Assembly: GCA_030686995.1 (NCBI GenBank)
Contig: CM060685.1
Coordinates: forward strand, 25,714,065 to 25,778,064
DNA length: 64,000 nt
Reading direction: 5' to 3'
DNA from: Artemisia argyi
Lineage: Eukaryota > Streptophyta > Magnoliopsida > Asterales > Asteraceae
Part shown: positions 23,757-35,163 of the stretch, one piece after another
Numbering within the stretch: position 1 is the first letter of the stretch
How the letters are laid out: each line of letters opens with the position of its first letter
The notes under the pieces: generated by a model
The model's input: the letters and a program-made list of their open reading frames with translations, nothing else
What the model was told of the DNA's origin: nothing
Databases searched by the model: none
Translations under genes and position numbers: made by a program

Positions 23757-24783
23757 TTTTCTATTGATGTAGCTCACATGTGAGAGTTGATTCAAGAAAA
23801 TGTACACGAGCCTGTATGTAAAGCAACATTTAAATGGTTAAATGATACTTTTTAGCGTGATTAGTTTGTGTAAGCATGCAACTTGAATAATGAATATAAA
23901 AGAAAAAGTACATATATAATTTTTGCTCGAACCCATTTGTATATTAACAAAATTAAGTTTAAGACATAATAGTGGAGTCCAAAGGTTTTAGGAATTATTA
24001 ATATGTGTTAATTAATATTAATTTGGTTAGCTATTTAGAATTGAGTTTATTGATAAAATTTATTAATATTAGTTAGACTTCAATGTTAATTTTCAATTGA
24101 ATTAGTTGTACAATAAAATGAGATGAAGCTAAAAAGGTTTGTAGCAATTTTTATACAATTTATGTGGCATTATTATATATACATTATTACACATACTTTA
24201 ACTTACAAACTTAATAAAGAAAATATTTAACGCACATTAAACTATGACCAATTAGATAGACCCCGTGTGCTTCATATTACCATGCAAAAACCATCTAATG
24301 GACAAGTATTGTGGGGCTAAGTAATAGACCAAAAGAAACCAAGCAATTTCTTTTTATCATGCAAATAAGTAATAGGCCAAAAGAAAATAAGGCCATAACA
24401 ACTTAATAACCAAAAGCCCATTTATAAAATACAACACCACAAAACCAAATAACATCAAACATTTTTAAATTTTTATACAAGAAAGTCAAAGCGTTTCATA
24501 CAACAGAGAAAGAATACACGATGAACAATTAGATTCGAAGCCTGTACGTAGCATGGGTTCTGCATGCCTCTTTCACTATAATATACACCTTTACAACTTC
24601 ATAAAATGTCCTATATAACAAATACATTAAATGTATTGAATTTATGAAGAGGTTCAAGAATTAGGACTTCTTCATGCCACATAAACATGAAATGAGTGCC
24701 CACCATAGTTGAAATAAACATAAACCTTTTCATCTTTCTTATACCTTTCACAAATCCAGCATTGTGGATGCCCTAATGACGAG
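23757..24783. other. AT-rich DNA with no recognised feature
   Basis: About 1 kb rich in short A and T runs. I see no convincing ORF, repeat array, LTR end or RNA gene. It may be the DNA into which the neighbouring elements inserted. Confidence 0.5.
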
Positions 24784-26330
24784 TGATAACACTCATTTTG
24801 TACATATTTTAGTAGCTTTATTCGTATGTTTGTGTGTGTTATTTGGTTGTATTTGTGAACATTTTACGCTTAAAAGGTACAAAAGATGTATTTAGGTTCA
24901 TGTACAACTATGTCGAAGGAAATAACGAAAAGATGAAGAAAAGTCATCAAATCAAGAGTATATGCATAAAGAGAAGTTTTCCGTCCAAGATAAAGATTCA
25001 TGTTATGATTATTTCCAAGTTCAGGTAAAGATTATGAAGTTTTTCGCTGAGGAAAGATTCAAGATTAAGTGCCAAGATGTTTGTTAAAGATGGAGTTTAT
25101 TGCCAACCCAAGGTTGAAACACTTATGCAAACCAATTTCCAACCTAAGGTTGAAGTTGTGGCTCAAAGTCCAATTTGAAGGTGCGCAGAAATCCAAACCG
25201 CCAGGTTCAGACCGAAACCTTGGGTTTAGAGTGATTTTGGTGGTTAGAAAGTTCCAAACCGCCAGGTTCAAGTCCAAACCTCGGGTTGCTGTACTTATTG
25301 TCCTCCAAAGTTGCATTTAAGTGTGGAATTAAGTACCATTACTACCAAGCCCAATCATATATTTCTAATAACTCATTTTTTCCTGCACTTTATTACACTT
25401 TGTGGCCAAGAAACATACTTGGAGGCCAAGGATTATTCAACTACAAATAATAGTGCTTGGCTAAGTATTTCTCATGCATCAACAATGCATCAAATGCATC
25501 AATCACCATTTGATCATCAAACATGAATGGAAACCTCTCCCTTACACCATAAGGGTAGATTTTCTACAACTATCTAAACCCGAAAGACCATATTCACCCT
25601 ACTGTCATGGAGGACGTATCACCAAGAAGTATTGGAGCGATTCTCTAGTGTAGTTAGAGCGTGTATCTGTTGATTGGAGGCTTGTAGGATTGCTCTAAAT
25701 CCTATTCTTTACTCATTGTAATCACTACTTGGGTAAACCTTATTATTATCAAGATGTTGAATTCCATATCTCATGTTTGGTTCTTTGTGTTTTATGTGAT
25801 GTGTTTTGATAATGATAATCTCTTTATGCTTGTTTGGTTATTATGAGAACTTGTGATAAAAGGATGTTTGGATTTAATTAGTGTTTGTTTGGATTATAAT
25901 GAAAGACATCATATTTGGTTAAATTGGAACTTGTCATTGTTTATTGTTTTGGTTGATCATTGTTAAGTCTAGAGGCCGAAAGGATTCTTAATAGTGATTG
26001 GTTTCAATTCATTAGTCGACGAATGATTTTGATCTTGTACTTTGTGACGATTGTGCAAGTGAATTAATAAACATAACAAGTGAAAGTTTAATAAAGATTA
26101 AAGGTCGAAAGAAGTCTTTTGAATATGTGTTATCATCATCTTTCAAGTAAATGGAACTTCACAAATTAATGACATCAAAGTTTATGGGTCGAAAGAACTC
26201 TTTGTTTGTTGTTGGCTTAGGCATAAGCCTCATGACATGACCATTCGAGTGAGACTTATGTATATCTGATTTATAAAACACTAGACTATTATAATTTATT
26301 CCATATGTCGAAGACCCCCGATCCCTTGCA
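24784..26330. repeat. Possible decayed solo LTR (Ty3/gypsy type)
   Basis: The start TGATAACACTCATTTTG and the later recurring 'gtcgaaagaagtctttt' / 'gccgaaaggattctt' strings recall long plant gypsy LTRs. Between 25080 and 25290 there are repeated ccaa(c/a)c...aggtt segments. I could not find a matching end or target-site duplication, and no primer site follows, so the limits are approximate. Small ORFs here are unsupported. Confidence 0.35.
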
Positions 26331-26374
26331 AAGTCCTCACAAAATAAAAATTCTAATAAGACTTGTGGTGATGC

Positions 26375-26536
26375 CACGTGTCCCCCCTCCCTTTTCCCCA
26401 CAAGGACATGAATGTAATTTCACTCCCTCCCACTTTTTTTTCTCTCTTTCCCTCTTTCTCTTTCTCTTATCTGATATACTTTCTATTTTCCGATCTCTAC
26501 TCTTTGATTTCTTTCAATTTTCCGGCCGTATATAAA
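26375..26536 (+). promoter_or_regulatory. Candidate promoter of the MULE transposase gene
   Basis: A G-box (CACGTG, 26375-26380) is followed by a CT-rich stretch and a TATA box (TATATAAA, 26529-26536) about 384 bases before the ATG at 26920. These elements are seen in sequence; activity is inferred. Confidence 0.5.
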
Positions 26537-26726
26537 CGAATTTACACAATGATTTCCATTCAATTCATTCATTCATTCAATTTTACATTTTTCTTATTCT
26601 TTCATTTGTTCATATTTTGCAAAATTTGGGACTTTTTGTTCTCAATTCATATTCGTTTACTTGAATCGTTAATTTTGCTTCAAATCGGGTTAATTGTTCA
26701 TATCGGCTTCGAATTAGCCGTCCGAT

Positions 26727-26886
26727 TGCTCAATTGGATTAGAATTAGGGTTTTTTTTAGCATTCAATTGGTTAATTGGATGAGAATTGGGGTTTTTGAG
26801 CATTCAATCGGTCAATTGGAAGAGAATTAGGGTTTCAACCGTTCAATTGGTTAATTGGAAGAGAATTAAGGTTTTTAACCGTTCAA
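26727..26886 (+). repeat. About 40-bp tandem repeat (four copies) in the 5' UTR, each with a telo-box-like core
   Basis: Four units of the form 'caattggttaattggaagag' plus 'aattagggtttt...' follow one another just before the transposase ATG. Each contains ttagggtt or a close variant, the complement of the plant telo box AAACCCTAA. The role is unknown. Confidence 0.65.
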
Positions 26887-27002
26887 ATTTGGGGATTTTC
26901 ATCGTTAAATCGGTTTCTGATGGCTGAAAGTGATACTCATGTGTTTAATAAAGGTAATTTCATTTTTTGTTATACATTCATCAGTCAGTTATGTTTTATT
27001 AG

Positions 27003-27715
27003 GTTCATCAATTAGTTGTTGATGATATCATGTGTCCATTGTTTAATTAGTAGTGGATTCATTAGAATAACTTGTTAGAATATATTATAATGAGGTTCAG
27101 CAGTTATTGGTTGTTATTTTCGTTTAATTAGTAGGATGTGAATTCATTAGAATAACTTGTTAGAATGGATTAAAATGAGGTTCAGCAGTAATTTTTTGTT
27201 ATCGTTGTTTAATTAGAGGTTGCGGGTTCATTAGAATTACTTGTTAGAATGGATTAAAATGAGGTTCAGCAGTAATTACTTGTTATCGTGTTTAATTAGA
27301 GGTTGTGGATTCACTAGAATAACTTGTTAGAATGGATTAAAATGAGGTTCATCAGTGATTGCTTGTTATCGTGGTTTAATAAGAGGTTGTGGATTTGTTA
27401 GAATAACTTGTTACAATATATAAGAATGAGGTTCATCAGTGATTGCTTATTATCGTGGTTTAATTAGCAGGATGCGGATTCATTAGAATGAGGAATATCT
27501 TGTTAAAATATATAAGAATGAGGTTCATCAGTGATAAAATGTTATCGTGGTTTAATTAGCAGAATGCTGACTCGTTAGAATAAGTTGTTAGAATAGATAA
27601 GAATGAGGTTCATCAGTGATTTCTTGTTATCATGGTTTAATTAGCAGGATGCGGATTCATTAGAATAACTTGTTAGGATAGATAATAATGAGGTTCATCA
27701 GTGATTGCTTGTTAT
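27003..27715 (+). repeat. Left terminal tandem array of the MULE (about nine 84-92-bp units)
   Basis: Each unit runs 'gaggttcatcagtgattgc', 'ttgttatcgtggtttaatta', then 'attcattagaataacttg' and 'ttagaatagataagaat' with variations. It lies inside the first intron of the transposase gene. The same unit occurs inverted at 50826-51404. Confidence 0.9.
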
Positions 27716-27900
27716 CAACTTGTATTTGTCTTGTGCTATGTGTTTTTGGTTCATCAGTTATTGATTGTATATATATATTTTTTTTCAGATAATGATTACG
27801 AACATGTTCAATATTCTGTTGGTATTGTTTTTGAGGAGGCGGGTGAGAAGTTATGGATTCTGGATATTCCTGATGGTGAGAAGCCGGCTTATGGTATGAT

Positions 27901-28439
27901 GTTGGGAATTATATTTATTGATTTGATGATACAAAACAAGAAGAATGAAACATGAAGGGCTTGAAGTGACAAGAAGGGAAACTACGAAAAGATTGAGGAT
28001 TTGGAAGATTCTAGAAGAACATTTAGTTTCCTAATTGTATTATGATTCCTCTTGTAAACCCTAATCCTCTAGTATATAAAGAGGACATGGGTCATTAGTT
28101 TTATAGTACGTACAAGATGTAAACACCAAAGGTGTGTGTGTATGGGAACCTAGGCGTAGGGATTTGGGAAAACGCCTAGGGTTAGTGTTAGTGTTAGTTT
28201 AGTATAGCCTCAAGGTCGTTCTACCTTGATCAAGTAGGATTGGGGCTGTAAATTATAAATAGTATGTTAGAGATGATGACGAAGAATCTTGTTGATAATA
28301 ATAATAATCTTTATGTTATTCCGCTGTGCTTATTATTATCATTGTGCTTTATTGTTTATCCTAGGTCAATGTCTAAACAACATGGAGTCCAAAACGGTCC
28401 TAGAACTCTTAGAAGACGGCGTGTGCATGAGTTCTATCA
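27901..28439 (+). mobile_element. Solo LTR inside exon 2 of the transposase gene
   Basis: 539 bp starting TGTTGGGAATT and ending CTATCA, flanked on both sides by TATGA (27896-27900 and 28440-28444). Removing it with one TATGA restores the reading frame across the FAR1 domain (KPAYGM joined to MYHSLEQ). A TATA-like tatataaag occurs near 28071. No internal region, primer site or purine tract is present, so it is the remnant of an element lost by LTR recombination. Confidence 0.9.
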
Positions 28440-29178
28440 TATGATGTATCATTCTCTGGAGCAGGCTTATGAGTATTACAAAGATTATGCAAAAAGAGCT
28501 GGTTTTGAGATTCGTTTAGGTCAACAGTATAAATCTAAGAAGAATAAGGACGATAATGTGGATTTGAAATATTTTGTTTGTAGTAAAGAGGGTACAAATC
28601 CTGCCTAAAAAAAAGTTGGACCAAAGTCTAAACATAGGAAACATCCATCTAAGCGTACTAATTGTAAGGCTCTTTTACGAGTGAGGTATGTTGAAGGAAG
28701 AGGATATTGGTTTTATGAATTCGTTGAGGGTCATAACCATAGCCTTGTTAGTCAGGAAGATAGTGTTTTTCTGGTTTCGTCTCGTGATGTTTCTTATACT
28801 CAGCAAGTTTTTCTATATCAAGCATTGCAAGTGAATCTTGGTCCAGTGAAGGGTTTCCATTTACTTAGGCAGATTTATGGGGACTACGATTTTGTTGGGG
28901 TTAGTTTGGTTGATTGTAAAAACTATAGGAGAGATGTGCTTGATTTCATTGGTAAGAATGATGCTCAGATGTTAGTTGAGATGTTATTAAACAAGAAGGA
29001 TTTTCTTCCTAATTTTTTATTTGAGTATCAAACTGGTGAGAATAACGCGTTGATGAATCTTTTTTGGGTTGATGAGTACGCAAAGAGGAATTATTATGCT
29101 TTTGGCGATGTTATCTCATTGATGCTACATTCAGGACTAATAAGTAAGTTCATTTTATATATGTTTTTTATTTTTCAA

Positions 29179-29279
29179 CTGATGAACATCTTTTAATTAA
29201 TAAGTTCATCAGTATTTTAAGATAAGATAGATATTTTAATAAAAACTGATGAACATCTTTTAATTAATAAGTTCATCAG
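29179..29279. repeat. Duplicated hairpin built on CTGATGAAC/GTTCATCAG
   Basis: The same 34-nt inverted repeat occurs at 29179-29212 and 29246-29279. Its arms ctgatgaac and gttcatcag are the two orientations of the terminal array motif. It lies in intron 2 of the transposase gene. Confidence 0.8.
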
Positions 29280-29499
29280 TATTTGATGCTTTTAATTTGA
29301 TTGTACCCCACCTATCTTATCTATTTATCAGAAAATCCACCTTTCTTATCTCTTTACCCCACATATCCTATCTCTTTATCAGAAAATCCTCCATCCCACC
29401 TATCCTTTTTTTTCCTCTACCCCAGATATCCTATCTCTTTCTTATCTTTAAATACTGATGAAATAAATGTAAATAGGTCATGTTTTTAGCTTGAATTGT

Positions 29500-29712
29500 T
29501 TCCCCGGAGTGGTAGTTGGGTGAGTGTGAGTAGCTTTTGAAACCCATTGATAAGCTCAAACACACAAAAACTTTGCTGCAATAAGATGATGGTCATCGGT
29601 ATAAAAGTTGATTCGCGTTGCCCATCATCTTGTTCTGGCAGTTTATGTGTGTTTGAGATTATCAATAAGTTTCAAAGCCTACGCAGAGTCACCAGTGACC
29701 ATTTCTTGGGAA
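29500..29712. mobile_element. Hairpin-forming MITE-like insertion in intron 2
   Basis: The arms at about 29501-29572 and 29641-29709 are inverted copies: 'ttttgaaacccattgataag' on the left pairs with 'cttatcaataagtttcaaag'-type sequence on the right, and the inner parts aagatgatgg/ccatcatctt also pair. About 210 bp in all, without coding capacity. A hAT or foldback origin is possible; no clear target duplication was found. Confidence 0.7.
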
Positions 29713-30728
29713 ATATTTGAAGCTAGAAACATTATTTTTTTTAAAAGTTGTTGTATTTGATTGTTATAAGCTGATGCGGTTGAATTTGAATGGTTCATCA
29801 GTATTTTAAGATATGGTTCATCAGTATTTTTTAAACAAGATTTTTTAAAGATGGTGTAAATAAGTTCATCAGTATTATAAAGCTGTTGTATTTGATTGTT
29901 ATAAACTGATGTGATTGAAAGGTACTGAATTTAAATGGTTCATCAGTTATAGTATAATGTTTCATCGGTTTTATAATAATGTTTATCATTTATTTTTGAT
30001 AGGTACAAAATGGTTTTTGTACCATTTACTGGGATCGACAATCACAATCATTGTGTTACATTTGGAGCTGCCTTGTTGTCATCGGAAACTAAAGAATCTT
30101 ACATTTGGTTGCTTCAATGTTTTGAAAGAGCTTTTGTGCGAGCACCAAAGGTTATTGTGACTGATCAAGATGCATCAATGAAAGTTGCTATAGAGATAGT
30201 TTTTCCGTTATCTCGTCATAGATTATGCATGTGGCATATCATGCAGATGTTGACTTCAAAGGTATGTTCATCAATTTGTTTTTTTTTTAATTATTTTTGT
30301 TATTAGTTTGTTCATCAGTTAGCTTTTACCCATCAACTCTTTTCTAAAGGTTCATCAGTTAGTTTTATAGAATAACGTTCATCATTTAAATTTCATATTG
30401 ATTTTGTAGGTTGGTCCTGATCTTGCTAAAGATGAAACTTTTAAAAGAAGAATACCAAATATTGTTTGGACTGATAGAATAGAGCCTGAAGATTTTGAGG
30501 CTTTGTGGGAGCGATTGTTAGATGATTTCGATTTGAAGAGTCACAAATGGCTTTCTGATATGTATGATTTGAGGCATAAATGGATTCCAGCCTATTATAG
30601 GGATGAGGTGATGTCGGGTTTGATGCGTACTTCTTCTAGGTCTGAGAGTGAAAACAATGCCTACGGTCGCTTGACAAGTATTGATTTGACTTTGTGGGAG
30701 TTCTATAATCATTTTGATAGTGTGGTGG

Positions 30729-31136
30729 TGTTAGCATTAAAAATTATATTAGAAAGTGATGGTCATTCTCATTTATTGTAACGTTGTAATGTGTCGTAGT
30801 TTATGTTATTAGAATAGTCAATGGGCCTTGGTCTTGGTAAGCTAATATGTTATGTGTTAGTTTATCTAAGCCTTTTTATTAAACATGTAATCCAAGTCCA
30901 AGCCCAAGCCCATGGAAAGCCTCTTAAGGCATTATGTTAAGAACTATATAAACACCTCAAAGGCTCATTTGAGGTGTGTGCTTGTGTGTGAAAGTGTGTG
31001 TGTTTTTAATAAAAGTTATCTTCATCTTATTCTCTCTTTTATACATCTTAACGCCACACATATATTACCAAGTCACCATCTTTACTTCATCTAGTGCTCA
31101 TATTATTGTTAAAGTTGATATATCTAAGGTCTTACA
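30729..31136 (+). repeat. 5' LTR of the young copia element
   Basis: TG...CA ends, 408 bp. TATA box TATATAAA at 30945-30952. It differs from the 3' LTR only at 31018 (A against C) and 31099 (C against T). Confidence 0.95.
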
Positions 31137-31138
31137 AG

Positions 31139-31151
31139 TGGTATCAATCGC
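31139..31151 (+). promoter_or_regulatory. Primer binding site, initiator tRNA-Met type (diverged)
   Basis: TGGTATCAATCGC begins two bases after the LTR. It matches the standard copia primer site TGGTATCAGAGC over its first eight bases. Confidence 0.7.
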
Positions 31152-31388
31152 CTAACAATGATTTAGGAGTGTTTTTATCAAGTTTTTTGTTAAAAAGTTG
31201 CATTTTTCATTCATTTGTGCACTTTTGCTTCAAAAAGTTTCGATTTTTACAAGTTTTGGTGTTAAAGTTGTTGTTTTTATTGAAGCTTTAGTGATTCTAA
31301 GTGTTTTGGGAAAGATTTGATCAATAGAAACAAGTGGAAAAAGTGTTTTTGGTTGAAAAAATCGGATTTTTAGCCGTTTGGGACATCT

Positions 31389-32026
31389 TACGCGTAAGAT
31401 TTTGAGTATAGTACAAGTTACAGCTGTCTACAGTACTTTCTACGCGTGAGTTGAGGTCAAAACCCCTTTCCTACACTTAAGTTTAGTCAAAACCCTCTTC
31501 TTACGCATAAGATTGATTTTCTACGCATAAGTTGAAGTCTACGCATAAGATCCTACGCCTAAGTTCAGTTTCTACGCAGAAGTTTGTTCTTACGCATAAG
31601 ATTAAATTCTTACGCGTAAGTTTCAGAAATCTACGCAAAAGTTTCTTCAAAGGTCTTCTCTTCGTGCATCGGTGACTCAGTACGTCCCTGGCTTGGATAA
31701 GTTTGTGGAATACTTCGACACGGGATATCTTTCAAGCTTGGATAAGTTTGAGAGATCATTTTGGTTTGTAAACCTTACGCGTAAAAATCTTATGCATAAG
31801 CTAAACCTTACGCGTAACTAATCTTACGCATAAACACAAAGCCTACGCATAAACTACTAATCTTACGCATAAGTATTTTTCTTACGCATAAGTTTACTGT
31901 TTACGCATAACTTTTGTTTACGCATAACATTTCCTATGCATAAGATTTTGTTTACGCATAGGTTTACCCTTTATGCTTAAGATTCACTGTTTACGCATAA
32001 GTTTCTGGGTTTTACGCATAAGTTTT
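31389..32026 (+). repeat. Dispersed palindrome array (CTTACGCATAAG/CTTACGCGTAAG) in the retrotransposon leader
   Basis: About 24 copies or close variants of a 10-12-base palindrome occur in roughly 640 bases between the primer site and the gag ATG. Core variants are ttacgcataa, ttacgcgtaa, ctacgcataag and ttatgcataa. Spacing is irregular, about 10 to 60 bases, with a gap at about 31650-31770. The region has no ORF. Confidence 0.9.
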
Positions 32027-32316
32027 TGACTTTTGACAACCAAACTTCAAACGGCCATAACTTTTGAATCGTAACTCCGTTTTCGACGAATCAGCTGTCA
32101 AAACGACCGTCAAACAGAGAAGAAGGACACGCTGAATTAATTTATTCATTCAACCCAAGTTTCGAGGCCTAAAAACGCTCCAGGAAGAAGTTATTGAGGT
32201 TTTAAGGTTTTAGATCAAATTTTTCACCATCCAAACTTGCATCAACTTACACTAATCACAACTCCTACTTCGTTGGAACGATCCGAGAATCAACTTTATC
32301 AATCTAGACTTCATCA

Positions 32317-35163
32317 ATGGCAACTCAGCAAGATATTCATGCAGCTGGTGCGGAAAACCGACCTCCAATGCTTGAAAAAGGTGGATATCTCCCATGGACA
32401 AGCCGCATGCTTCGTTACATCAAAACAAAGCCTGATGGTAAATTAATGATCAACTCCATTACAAATGGTCCATTCAAGCCAAGACAAGTTCAAATTGAAG
32501 GTAATCCAAATACAACACCTCTTACTCAACCATTCGTGCGTGAACAAATAGAAGCAGATTACACAGAGGAAGACAAGAAGCAGATCGCCGCAGATGATAT
32601 GGCAATGCATTTAATCCAACTGGGATTACCACGGGAGATCTTTGCTGCGGTCGATAGCTGTGAAACTGCTTATGCTATGTGGGAACGTGTTAGAAGGATA
32701 TGTCATGGAACAGAGATTGGACAACAAGACGTTGATAACAAACTTCTTACTGAATGGGAGAATTTCACATCCACTAAAGGTGAACAGATTGAATCCTACT
32801 ACACAAGGTTTTGCACTTTGATGAATGAGTTAATCAGAAACAAGTTGACACCTCGAACAATTGCAACAAACATCAAATTCATCAATAACCTTCCAGAAGA
32901 ATGGGGTCGTTATGTTACAATTGTCAATCAAACAAAGGATTTACATAAGGTGAACTATGATCAACTCTATGACTTTTTGAAGCAAAACCAAGATGAGGCT
33001 AATGAAGTAAGGAAAGAAAGATTGGCAAAGAATCATGATCCTCTCGCATTAATTGCTACTACACCAACACCGCTACCAGTGAACACACAACAATCATCAT
33101 CATCTTCCACTCACAACTACATGCAACCATCATACATTCAACAACCAACACCGGTCTACCAACAACAGTTCTACCCACAGCAACAACAACACGTTATTCC
33201 ACAACAGCAATACCAACAATTCCAAGAACCAGAATTCACTGAAAATGATGAAGCTACTGCTACATTAACCCAAGCGTTTGCTTTTCTGTCAAAGGCATTC
33301 CAAGGACGCTATTCTACACCAACAAACAACAACCAAAGGATTTCATCGAACACTCGCAACAAGCAGATTGCTCAGCCGAGTTTCAATATGGGCAACGGAG
33401 GCCAAATGGTTGGAGTTTATGGGAATCAGCAAGGATATACTACTGAAATTAACATGGGGAATCAGAATATGCTGAATGCAGGAAATCAGTATGGTCAGTA
33501 TGCAGGGAATCAGTTGGGTCAGTTTGTTGGAAATCAGAGGGGTCAGAATGTTGGTAATCAGGCAATGGGTAATCAGAATAGAAATGTTGCAGCTCCAGTA
33601 GTTGGGAATTTGGGAAATGTGAATCAGGGTAATCCAGTAAAGTGTTTCAACTGTCAGGGTGTAGGTCATATGGCAAGGAACTGTCCTACTAAGCCGAACA
33701 AGAAAGACACAGCATACTTGCAGAAAGCATTACTGTTGGCACAAAAGAATGAGGTAGGGTTTCAGTTGAACGCAGAGGAGAATGATTTTATGGCTCTTAT
33801 GGATTACATGGATGATAGAGAGGATATCGATGCGAACTGCATATTTATGGCAAATCTTCAGGAAGCTAAGTATGACACGGATTCTGACACACTTCCTGTT
33901 TATGACACCAATGCACCATCTGAGGTATCAAATTTCAACACATGTCACAATAATGATATATTTGATATGTCTCCTCATGAGGAACAACATTCTGAGAAGC
34001 TAGCACCCACTTATGATACATACCTGGACACGCCAAGTAGTAGCAATACTCCTTCAGCAACTCCAGATGTGAATCATAATGGAGGCCTCGTTTCACAGCA
34101 TGCTGAGAATGATGAGGAAACACGTGCTTTGTTTGAATCATTATTGAATAATTGTCGTATTGAATTTGAGAATGTGAAAAAGGTCAATCGCGATGTTAAG
34201 GCCGCGAATGTTAAATTGACTGCTGAGCTTGAGAGTTACAAAGAAAACGTTAAAGCTTTTGAATTTCATAACAAAAGATTGTCTGAATTAGAAACTGGTT
34301 ATCAAAATTCCGTTTCAATGGAAAAACAATTGCAACTCAAGTTTGATACACTTGATGTTAATTCTTTCAAAAAGATAAAATCTTTAAACGCGGAAATTTT
34401 TGATTTACAAAACCAACTTTCTAAACAAATATCAGCTTATACCAATCTTGAAAAAGAAAGGGATGAGTTGAAAAAGGACTTTGCAAAGAAAGAAGACAAA
34501 CTTTTGGCCGAAATTGTAGAGTCAGAACACATGATTGCACATTTAGAAGAATTAGTGGTTAAGTCGGGTCAGTCAAGTCAAACAATGAAAATGATTTCAA
34601 ATCAAACTAATCCGATTTACCATACGAAACATAAAGTGGCTCTTGGTAACAACACCCCCAGTAATCTCAAGAAAGCTCAGCAAGAACAGAATGTTTTGTA
34701 TAATGGTAATGTGATTTACACTAAACATGATCCTCCCGTCGTTCGGGATTCTGTGCAAACGATAGAACATGTCGAAGAGAGCATAAATAAAATGAAACAA
34801 AAGGATTTGAAACCCATTGATTACAACAAATTGAACAAACTTTCGGGAATTACTTTTGTTCCACAAAAAGAACCATCTGTGTTTTCCATAAAACGACCAT
34901 TCTCAAAAATGTTTTCTAAGAAAGTAATTGTTTCCAAATCTCTTTCAAAAATGGAACAAATGTCTTCTAAAAACACTTTTAATACAAGTGAGGCTAGAAA
35001 CATTCTGGATGACGTTAAAAAGAGAATTCAAGAACTTCAAAATATTGTTGCTTCTAAAACTACAATCGATATTAACAACTGGCATTCCAGTTTTCATATT
35101 GAGCAGAAAAAAGTTTTTGAAAACGAATTACTATCCCACTTAATAACATCAGCGCGAGGGTAA
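32317..35163 (+). pseudogene. Copia gag and linker region, frameshifted at the end
   Basis: 948 codons from an ATG 1.2 kb downstream of the LTR. The N-terminal half is a copia-type capsid domain (DYTEEDKKQIAADDMAMHL, GLPREIFAAVD, LLTEWENFTSTKGEQIESYY). A Gln-rich stretch and a Gly-Asn-Gln-rich stretch (about residues 370-425) precede a CCHC zinc knuckle (CFNCQGVGHMARNC) near residue 445. The rest is acidic and coiled-coil. The known role is packaging of element RNA in virus-like particles. A frameshift near 35140 ends the frame at 35163; coiled-coil sequence continues in another frame. Confidence 0.85.

Noticed and set aside
25065..25320. Paired 83-codon ORFs on both strands
   Set aside because: Near-palindromic ccaaacc/aggtt repeats open both strands; no domain, and inside a probable decayed LTR.
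27003..27715. Array considered as centromeric or other satellite DNA
   Set aside because: Only about nine diverged units, located inside a transposase-gene intron and mirrored in inverted form at the other end of the same element.
31389..32026. Possible CRISPR-like array of short repeats
   Set aside because: Spacing is irregular, repeats vary, spacers share sequence, and the region is the leader of a plant retrotransposon.
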